Positions 1-4,945 of a stretch of 6,602 nt of DNA are shown one piece after another. The stretch spans positions 1 to 6,602 of the forward strand of contig DDZY01000185.1 in assembly GCA_002346525.1 (NCBI GenBank), written 5' to 3'. Position numbers and translations under genes: made by a program. Every line of letters starts with the position of its first letter. Positions within the stretch are counted from its first letter, which is position 1. The stretch is from Proteobacteria bacterium UBA2996. Its GTDB lineage: Bacteria > Pseudomonadota > Gammaproteobacteria > Arenicellales > UBA868. The notes under the pieces were generated by a model. That model did not search any database and had not been told where the DNA came from. It worked only from the letters and a program-made list of their open reading frames with translations.

Positions 1-383
1 CTCGTAAAGAACGGTACGATCAGGAAAAACAGTGCCCAGCGCCGGACCTTGGGTGAGACTTTGAATGCCAACGCGAAAGCGCACGGAAACGCAAGGATGC
101 TGGTGACGATCGTCGCCACGCCTGCATACCCAAGCGTCCGCCAATAAGCGTCCCAGAAGTAGCCTTTGGAGAACATCTTGACCCAGTTAATCGTGTCAAA
201 TCCCGGAACCATCCGGTAGTTCTTCACCAGCCAGAAGCTCAGGACTACCAGAAAAATCAGCGGGAAGACAAAAAAGATCAACTGCCAGATCACAATCGGC
301 ATCGACCAGGTCAGCCCATAGAGAGTAACCTGCCGGCGCTGAGGCGCTGGCCGAACTGGCAAAAGCCTGTCGTTGCCGCTCAA
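1..383 (-). CDS. PotB-like ABC transporter permease, partial (C-terminal part beyond window edge)
   Basis: This is the inner-membrane permease subunit of a spermidine/putrescine-type ABC importer, which would form the channel fed by the binding protein encoded just upstream. The frame is open from a TAG at 413-411 to the window edge. I chose a TTG start at 383 because AAGGGGA (397-391) sits 7 nt before it. The first in-frame ATG is at 302, has no ribosome binding site, and falls right at the first membrane segment. The 127 visible residues show a basic cytoplasmic N-terminus (about 1-27), a hydrophobic segment at about 28-52 starting MPIVIWQLIFFVFPL, a periplasmic stretch rich in aromatics (KGYFWDAYWRTLGYAG, 73-88), a second segment at about 85-108, and the start of a third ending IVPFFTR. 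This layout and the VPFFT string are typical of PotB/PotC-family permeases. The conserved EAA loop lies outside the window, so substrate class is inferred from family and neighbour only. Confidence 0.85.
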   Translation of the reverse strand, partial: MSGNDRLLPVRPAPQRRQVTLYGLTWSMPIVIWQLIFFVFPLIFLVVLSFWLVKNYRMVPGFDTINWVKMFSKGYFWDAYWRTLGYAGVATIVTSILAFPCAFALAFKVSPKVRRWALFFLIVPFFT

Positions 384-390
384 TCGGGTT

Positions 391-397
391 TCCCCTT
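391..397 (-). promoter_or_regulatory. Ribosome binding site deciding a TTG start for the permease
   Basis: On the minus strand AAGGGGA lies 7 nt upstream of the TTG at 383-381. No comparable site precedes the later in-frame TTG (362) or ATG (302). It is the main argument for translation of the permease beginning at TTG. Confidence 0.6.
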
Positions 398-421
398 CAG
401 AATCGGAGTCCTACTGCCGGT

Positions 422-451
422 AAAGAAAAACCGGCCCCGAAGGGCCGGTTT
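422..451 (-). terminator. Intrinsic terminator/attenuator between binding-protein and permease genes
   Basis: On the minus strand a perfect 10-bp stem (AAACCGGCCC paired with GGGCCGGTTT, arms 451-442 and 437-428) closes a TTCG tetraloop (441-438). The loop closes with C-G, the exceptionally stable C(UUCG)G form. A T-rich tract TTTTTCTTT (430-422) follows at once. It starts 13 nt after the TAA of the binding-protein gene and 38 nt before the permease start. Because the permease probably depends on the same upstream promoter, partial read-through is likely. The hairpin would then raise binding-protein mRNA relative to the membrane subunits, as is common in importer operons. A competing stem, GCCGG (464-460) with CCGGC, is also possible. 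Confidence 0.85.
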
Positions 452-464
452 CCGTTAGGCCGGC

Positions 465-1649
465 TTACGCGTTCTTGTATTCAGACCAGAAATCATTCCA
501 GTCTTCAAGCGATTGCTGGACCGGTGTCTGCCTGAAGTGAATACGGCCCTCACGCAGATCATCAATGCAGTTGTGTCCATCGAAGGTCATGCGCTGCCGC
601 TTGGCTTCTTCCGGATTGGCTTCGTTAATCGCAGTCCAGCCCGACTTGTACGGCGACATGCCGGGATAGGCCGCCATCTGAATCGAGCGGACCTGGCCCT
701 TGGGGGAAGTGATGTAGCGGATAAATTCCTTGGCGAGATCCTGTTTCTTTGAGCCTTTACCGATGGAATAGGACTCCGTCCACTGGATGCCGCCTTGCTT
801 AGGAATAACGGAATCGACCGGGGAGCCGTCTTTGCGGACGACGCCCGTGATCCAGTCGCCGATACCGCACATGGCATAAATCTCGCCATTCTTCAGCGAA
901 GCAAACGTACCCCCGTAGTCGAAGTAACCTCCGACCTGGGGTTTCAGGGAGAGGGTAGTCTCCTGAAGCTGGGACCATTGGGAGGAGTTGATGTCGAACG
1001 GTGAGGGGTTGTCGTTGCCGTCGCGTAGGCTGAGGCAGCCAAGATTGGGCAGATGCCAGTCAAAATGCCCCACTTTCCCTTTCAGCTTGGAGTCCCAGAG
1101 GATGTTGTAATCAGACGCTTCTTCAGCGCTGATGATATCCGTATTGAAAGAAACGCCGAGGTAGCCGAACCGAACGATGACGGAATACAGTGTGTCACCC
1201 ATCCAGTGCGCATCAAAATGAGAATACTCGTCGAAGAGGTCGTCCATGTTGTACGCGTTTGGATCCATCGGCTCGATATAGCCCGCTTCCTTAAGCAGTT
1301 TGACGAACTCGCCGTCGGACAGCACGAGATCGTAAGTGCCCGGAGGTGACTGAGAGATCAGGGCAAGCATGTTGTCCCCACCTGCGTAATACTTTGCCTT
1401 GATCTTGACGTTGTGCATGGCCTCGAACTCTTCCACCATGTCAGGCTCGCCGTGCCCATACCAGGCGATCATGTTGAGTTCAGTCGCAGCGTTGGCGCGA
1501 GGGGGTACCAGGATCATGGGTACGCTTAGTGCGCTTGCCGCAGTAACGGCGCCCGCACCTTTAATAATCTTGCGCCGACCGGGATCGGGTTGCGCTACCT
1601 TTGTTTCTGATGCGCCTGAAAGATGTCTATCCTTTTTGGTGTCCATCAT
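465..1649 (-). CDS. PotD-like periplasmic substrate-binding protein of a polyamine-type ABC importer, Tat-type signal
   Basis: This 394-residue protein should capture a small cationic or related solute in the periplasm and hand it to the permease encoded next. The N-terminus carries a hydrophilic region, a twin-arginine motif GRRKIIKGAG (24-33), a hydrophobic h-region (about 32-48) and a likely signal-peptidase site after ANA (52-54). The mature part has the family pattern: an early AWYGH strand (62-66), GTYDLVLSDGE (104-114), a leucine/glycine-rich segment ending IEPMDPNAYN, GEIYAMCGIGDW (255-266), and the hinge-side motif IQWTES (288-293). In PotD the corresponding WMDS tryptophan and aspartate contact the polyamine; here the acidic residue is Glu292. 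ATG at 1649 is used, with GGAGGAGA (1661-1654) 4 nt upstream and its GGAGG core 7 nt upstream. A second ATG follows directly at 1646. Three cysteines (205, 261, 361) are present in the mature part. Family assignment is firm; the exact ligand is unknown. Confidence 0.9.
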   Translation of the reverse strand: MMDTKKDRHLSGASETKVAQPDPGRRKIIKGAGAVTAASALSVPMILVPPRANAATELNMIAWYGHGEPDMVEEFEAMHNVKIKAKYYAGGDNMLALISQSPPGTYDLVLSDGEFVKLLKEAGYIEPMDPNAYNMDDLFDEYSHFDAHWMGDTLYSVIVRFGYLGVSFNTDIISAEEASDYNILWDSKLKGKVGHFDWHLPNLGCLSLRDGNDNPSPFDINSSQWSQLQETTLSLKPQVGGYFDYGGTFASLKNGEIYAMCGIGDWITGVVRKDGSPVDSVIPKQGGIQWTESYSIGKGSKKQDLAKEFIRYITSPKGQVRSIQMAAYPGMSPYKSGWTAINEANPEEAKRQRMTFDGHNCIDDLREGRIHFRQTPVQQSLEDWNDFWSEYKNA

Positions 1650-1653
1650 CGAA

Positions 1654-1661
1654 TCTCCTCC
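1654..1661 (-). promoter_or_regulatory. Strong ribosome binding site of the substrate-binding protein gene
   Basis: GGAGGAGA on the minus strand is close to the perfect anti-16S sequence. Its GGAGG core ends 7 nt before the first of two tandem ATGs (1649 and 1646). This fits a highly expressed periplasmic binding protein and fixes the start to this ATG pair. Confidence 0.8.
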
Positions 1662-1697
1662 GAGAGTGAGTGTGCTGGGGCAATTTCATTTGGAACT

Positions 1698-1726
1698 GCT
1701 TTAGTGGCTCTTTGTAAAGGCCTCAA
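1698..1726 (-). promoter_or_regulatory. Candidate sigma-70-like promoter for the transporter operon
   Basis: On the minus strand TTGAGG (1726-1721) and TAAAGC (1703-1698) are separated by 17 nt and lie about 50 nt upstream of the binding-protein start. The -35 matches consensus at 4 of 6 positions and the -10 at only 3 of 6, so this is a weak candidate. GATAAT (1740-1735) is an alternative -10 element with no convincing -35. Confidence 0.2.
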
Positions 1727-1735
1727 CCTCAGAGA

Positions 1736-1765
1736 TTATCACTGTAGAGAAGGCTCGGATATATT
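1736..1765 (+). promoter_or_regulatory. Candidate sigma-70-like promoter for the BtpA-PRTase gene
   Basis: TTATCA (1736-1741) and TATATT (1760-1765) are separated by 18 nt. The -10 matches consensus at 5 of 6 positions and the -35 at 4 of 6. Transcription would start near 1772, leaving a leader of about 75 nt before the ATG at 1848. This is sequence matching only. Confidence 0.3.
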
Positions 1766-1828
1766 CAGACACGGAGTCAGGGGCGGCGAACCAGTGTCTT
1801 GGCGCAGCAGATGGCGCGTTGGATTCAT

Positions 1829-1835
1829 GAGGGGA
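1829..1835 (+). promoter_or_regulatory. Likely ribosome binding site of the BtpA-PRTase gene
   Basis: GAGGGGA lies 12 nt before the ATG at 1848, slightly farther than ideal. A closer AGGA (1843-1846) is only 1 nt from the ATG and unlikely to work. A better-looking GAGGAGA occurs just inside the gene at 1855-1861, but no in-frame start codon follows at a usable distance, so the ATG at 1848 is kept. Confidence 0.45.
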
Positions 1836-1847
1836 TAAAATCAGGAT

Positions 1848-3221
1848 ATGAATCGAGGAGAATTCCGTAAATATTTCAAAACCATGGGGCCGGTTGTTCT
1901 TCCGGTTATTCATGTTCTTGACGTTGGGCAAGCGAAGCACAACCTGGCAACGGTTGTCAGGTGCGGGGCTCCCGGAGCCTTCTTGATCAACCATGATTTT
2001 GAGATCAGCCCGTTCCTGCCGATCATTGAAGAATGTCGTCGTGCGTATCCGGACCTATGGCTCGGGATCAATTTCCTGGGGGTAAGCGGAGCAAAAGCGT
2101 TTCCCATCCTCAGCGACTTAGCTGAGAACGGAGTTGTGGTCGATGCCTATTGGGCAGATGACGCGCGGATCGATGAGCGGCAAAAAGAGCAGACCGAAGC
2201 TGACTCGGTAGAGGCGATCAGGAAGTCCTGCGGTTGGAGAGGTATGTATTTTGGCGGCACCGCGTTCAAGAAACAGCGGCCCGTTGAGCCGTCGAAGTAT
2301 CACGAGGCGGCGAGTTTGGCGACCGGCTACATGGATGTAGTGACGACTTCCGGGATAGCTACCGGACGGTCTGCAGATATTGAAAAGATCAGAACATTTC
2401 GTGAGGGGGTCAACAATCATGCGCTCGCGATTGCCTCAGGAATTACTCCGGAGAACGTGGGCGGCTACATGGATTTAGCGGATGCGTTCCTGGTTGCGAC
2501 GGGGATCAACTACCCCGAGGATTTTTATAACCTGGATCCGCATCGGTTGCGTCGACTGCTCGAGAGAACGCGCCACTATGCCGCACGTCGACGGATTGAC
2601 CAAAAAGATGCCTCCGCCGGCCGCAAGAACCCTGATTGGTACCTTAAGCACATGGCACCTAACATCAAGGATCCCAAGATGGCATGGCTCGATCCTTCAT
2701 CGGCGTATCTCAATGCAAGCGCTTTTCATGCGATGCTGGACGATCTATGCGAACCCTATATCGATGTGCGGGTTGATGTGGTCGCAGGCATCGACGCCGC
2801 CGGATACGTGCTTGGCGCCGCGATTGCTGAGAGACTCGGAACGGGGTTTCTGACGGTTCGAAAGGCCGGCAAGCTTCCCGTCCCCGCCGACCAAGTTTCG
2901 TTTGTGAACTACACCGAGCGCACCCAGTACATGGAGCTTCGGAAGCCGGCTTTCCGCAAGGGAGCGTACGTCCTGTTGGTTGATCAGTGGGTCGAGACCG
3001 GGGGTACGATGGGAGCCGCGATAGAACTCGTGGAGGGCCAGGGAGGAGAGGTGGCAGGCATCGCCACAATTTGTATAGAGGACACGCCGGCCGGAAAGGC
3101 GTTGCGGGAGCGCTACCTCTGCGCGACCTCTGTGACTCCGGGATCAGATCTGCAAAGCCAATGCAATCATAAATTTTTGGACTATTTTAAAAACTTCGAT
3201 TGGGATGTCATCCTGCCCTAG
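1848..3221 (+). CDS. BtpA/SgcQ-like TIM-barrel fused to an adenine-phosphoribosyltransferase-like PRTase
   Basis: This is a 457-residue two-domain protein, probably cytosolic since it has no signal or membrane segment. Residues about 10-245 resemble the BtpA/SgcQ family of TIM-barrel proteins: LPVIHVLD (18-25), FLINHD (45-50), LGINFLG (72-78), TTSGIATG (166-173), then ASGITPENV (196-204) and VATGI (216-220). The last two resemble the phosphate-gripping loops of phosphoribosyl-binding barrels. After a basic linker (about 245-275), residues about 285-435 form a type I PRTase of APRT type: VVAGIDAAGY (311-320), RKAGKLP (338-344), and the PRPP loop VLLVDQWVETGGTM (375-388). The usual second acidic residue of the VDD loop start is Gln380. 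PRTases join a base to PRPP, so a nucleobase-like substrate is inferred, and the barrel may act on a phosphoribosylated compound; neither reaction is shown. The gene is divergent from the importer operon and convergent with ccmI. The domain calls come from motif recognition. Confidence 0.8.
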   Translation: MNRGEFRKYFKTMGPVVLPVIHVLDVGQAKHNLATVVRCGAPGAFLINHDFEISPFLPIIEECRRAYPDLWLGINFLGVSGAKAFPILSDLAENGVVVDAYWADDARIDERQKEQTEADSVEAIRKSCGWRGMYFGGTAFKKQRPVEPSKYHEAASLATGYMDVVTTSGIATGRSADIEKIRTFREGVNNHALAIASGITPENVGGYMDLADAFLVATGINYPEDFYNLDPHRLRRLLERTRHYAARRRIDQKDASAGRKNPDWYLKHMAPNIKDPKMAWLDPSSAYLNASAFHAMLDDLCEPYIDVRVDVVAGIDAAGYVLGAAIAERLGTGFLTVRKAGKLPVPADQVSFVNYTERTQYMELRKPAFRKGAYVLLVDQWVETGGTMGAAIELVEGQGGEVAGIATICIEDTPAGKALRERYLCATSVTPGSDLQSQCNHKFLDYFKNFDWDVILP

Positions 3222-3229
3222 GCGGGTTT
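3212..3229 (+). terminator. Possible weak terminator overlapping the stop codon of the BtpA-PRTase gene
   Basis: CCTGCC (3212-3217) can pair with GGCGGG (3221-3226), including one G-U pair, around a 3-nt loop, and only TTT follows. The stem overlaps the TAG at 3219-3221. The short loop and poor T tract make it a weak candidate. It is nevertheless the only hairpin I noted in the 26-bp gap between the two convergent genes. Confidence 0.25.
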
Positions 3230-3247
3230 GGTGGGCTGAACATCACC

Positions 3248-4459
3248 TTATCCGCCGAGTGCTTCACCGATTAGCACATCAACGGTATTGATTTGCCCAG
3301 GATCAAAGGGCTGACTCAATCCAAGAAGGTCCCCCGGCATTTTGCGAACCGTTCCGGATCGGGAGACGTGCGCGCCGACCTCAAGGGAGGGATAGCTGCC
3401 CAGTCCAGCTCCCTCCAGCATAAGGTCACGATTGCTCAACACCACCTCCCGAGGAAGGGGTTGCGCCGGCATCTTTTTGACTGCCACCGGCATGGGGGGC
3501 CCACCCGGAACCCTCGCGTAAACAAAAAGTGTATCGTCTGGGGTCACAGAATTGGCGAGTACAGAGGTTATGCCAACCGTGACCGTCAGTGAATCCGTTA
3601 CTGTTGGAGACGTGCCGTCCAAAGCAGCCGTGTTTCGCGCAATCAGTGCCTGTACTTCGGTTAAGACCTCCGGCTGGTCGTTTACCAAAGGCAGCAGGCG
3701 CTGAAGGATGTCAAGTGCTTCGGCATAGGCACCCCGTTCCTCAGCCGCGATGCCGGCAAGCCACAATGCTTGGGGATGAGATGGGGAAAGTGCTAACGCC
3801 TGCCTGATCAGCACCTCAGGTTCACCCGTCAGTATCCCGTTCCGACTCATGGCAAGGGCGTCGGCCAGGCGCACCAGGCGTTCCGCGTTACCCGGCTCAA
3901 GTGCCACTAAGCGGCGGTAGGCAGGAACGGCATTGGCATACTGCCCGATGCGCATATAGGCGTTGCCCAAAAGCGTCCAGCCGCGTACGTCGTCCGGTTC
4001 GTCAACAAGCCGAGCCTTCAGTTGAGTCAGCATCGTATCGACATCTGCCTGCTGGTCTTGTCCCACGAGGGCGTTAGAGGCCACGGTGTCTAATTGGTTG
4101 TCCGCATCTGGTGTGCCCAGAAACAGATAGAGCCCCAGCGCGAGCACCGGAATCAACGCGCTGATCCCAGCCGCAAGCAGGGGGGATGTGGTTCCGGTGG
4201 AAGGATTGTCGTGTTCGCCCTCGAGGTCAATCGCAAGGCCATGTTCAAGCTCCCCGCGGGCAGCGTCGAACTCCGCATCGCTCAAAATTCCCTCATCAAG
4301 GTCTCTGCGCAGTTCGCTCGCGCGTTCACGGGCGATTGCAACGTTAACCTCCGTGCGTTCAATGTGTGCTGACTTTGATGTGCGCAATAGGGCGGGCAAC
4401 AATGCGCCGATGGCCGAAAGTGCCATCAAGGAGCCTGTCAGCCAGAACAGAATGGACAT
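3248..4459 (-). CDS. ccmI: Cytochrome c maturation protein CcmI (apocytochrome chaperone)
   Basis: CcmI holds the C-terminal part of apocytochromes c in the periplasm and presents them to the CcmF-CcmH haem-ligation complex. The 403 residues show both known parts. The membrane part (CcmI-1) has transmembrane segments at about 3-25 and 93-115 with a cytoplasmic helical loop between them (VAIARERASELRRDLDEG, 40-57). The periplasmic part (CcmI-2) has TPR repeats at about 140-275 (for example GWTLLGNAYMRIGQYANAVP, 160-179, and ALWLAGIAAEERGAYAEALD, 231-250). A C-terminal beta-rich domain (about 288-398) carries the family signature DDTLFVYARVPGGPPMPVAV. The ATG at 4459 follows the ccmH stop with no gap, so translation is probably coupled; AAGAAGAG at the end of ccmH may serve as a ribosome binding site. 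Length is normal for a full two-part CcmI, and it is the last gene of the cluster. Confidence 0.93.
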   Translation of the reverse strand: MSILFWLTGSLMALSAIGALLPALLRTSKSAHIERTEVNVAIARERASELRRDLDEGILSDAEFDAARGELEHGLAIDLEGEHDNPSTGTTSPLLAAGISALIPVLALGLYLFLGTPDADNQLDTVASNALVGQDQQADVDTMLTQLKARLVDEPDDVRGWTLLGNAYMRIGQYANAVPAYRRLVALEPGNAERLVRLADALAMSRNGILTGEPEVLIRQALALSPSHPQALWLAGIAAEERGAYAEALDILQRLLPLVNDQPEVLTEVQALIARNTAALDGTSPTVTDSLTVTVGITSVLANSVTPDDTLFVYARVPGGPPMPVAVKKMPAQPLPREVVLSNRDLMLEGAGLGSYPSLEVGAHVSRSGTVRKMPGDLLGLSQPFDPGQINTVDVLIGEALGG

Positions 4460-4945
4460 CTAGCTCTTCTTGTCGAGCAGTCGTGCCGCTGCTTCGCGGT
4501 CGACGCCTTCGATGTCTTTCGGGACCCGGCTCCGCTGAACCGTAAAGAAAAAAACGATGAGCGCGATAAGCAATAGGGCAAATGGGCCGCCCCACAGCAG
4601 GGTCGTTCGTAAACGAAGCGGGGGCTTGTATAGGACGAAGTCGCCGTAGCGTGCAATCATGAAATCCGCAATGTCTTCATCGCTCGCACCGGCGTTAATC
4701 ATTTCGTAAGTCTTGGCACGTAAATCCTTTGCGAGTTCGGCATTGGAGTCGGCAAGGTTCTGGTTCTGGCAGACCAGACAGCGCAACTGGGCGATCATGT
4801 CCTGATAGCGGGACTCATGTGCAGGATCGGAGAACTCGTAGGTCTCGATAACCGCCAGTCCAGACGAGGTGATGCCTCCCATCAGAACCAATCCGATCAG
4901 CGCGTGAATCAGCTTATCGGCGAACGGTCGCTTAGGAAACGGCAT
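4460..4945 (-). CDS. ccmH: Cytochrome c maturation protein CcmH (thiol oxidoreductase)
   Basis: CcmH is a membrane-anchored periplasmic thiol-disulfide protein that reduces the haem-binding CXXC of apocytochrome c and works with CcmF. The 161 residues contain an N-terminal signal or anchor (about 11-32), the diagnostic LRCLVC motif (54-59, Cys56 and Cys59) followed by QNQNLADSNAELAKDLR, the conserved ARYGDFVLYKPP (98-109), a transmembrane helix (about 116-135) and a short cytoplasmic tail. I place the start at the ATG at 4945, which overlaps the 3' end of ccmF by 14 bp. The frame stays open upstream to 5134, but that stretch lies wholly inside ccmF and lacks CcmH character. No strong ribosome binding site precedes 4945, so translational coupling to ccmF is likely. 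The protein is of the short one-domain CcmH type, without the TPR extension fused in E. coli CcmH; here that role is in the separate ccmI gene. Confidence 0.92.
   Translation of the reverse strand: MPFPKRPFADKLIHALIGLVLMGGITSSGLAVIETYEFSDPAHESRYQDMIAQLRCLVCQNQNLADSNAELAKDLRAKTYEMINAGASDEDIADFMIARYGDFVLYKPPLRLRTTLLWGGPFALLLIALIVFFFTVQRSRVPKDIEGVDREAAARLLDKKS

Larger units (their letters stand above)
1650..1847. promoter_or_regulatory. Divergent intergenic region between the transporter operon and the BtpA-PRTase gene
   Basis: This 198-bp non-coding stretch separates two genes pointing away from each other, so it must hold the promoters of both. It is more AT-rich in its middle (about 1685-1770) than the flanking genes. 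I see no RNA gene, no long perfect palindrome that would mark an operator, and no riboswitch-like conserved core. A short tandem pattern CCTCAACCTCAG (1721-1732) is the only local repeat noted. Short frames crossing it show no coding character. Confidence 0.7.

Noticed and set aside
1721..1732. Short tandem CCTCAA/CCTCAG as a possible operator repeat
   Set aside because: Two six-base units differing at one base are too short to support a regulator site without comparative data.
1855..1861. GAGGAGA as ribosome binding site for a shorter BtpA-PRTase start
   Set aside because: The next in-frame ATG (1884) is 22 nt away, too far, and no GTG or TTG follows at normal spacing. The N-terminal residues it would remove lead straight into the first barrel strand.
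1701..1994. Minus-strand frame of 97 residues crossing the divergent intergenic region
   Set aside because: It overlaps the start of the BtpA-PRTase gene, has no good ribosome binding site, and its composition is not protein-like.
2482..3069. Alternative open frames on both strands inside the BtpA-PRTase gene
   Set aside because: They are rich in Arg, Pro, Ser and Cys, with no recognisable motif, and sit opposite or out of frame with well-conserved domain motifs.
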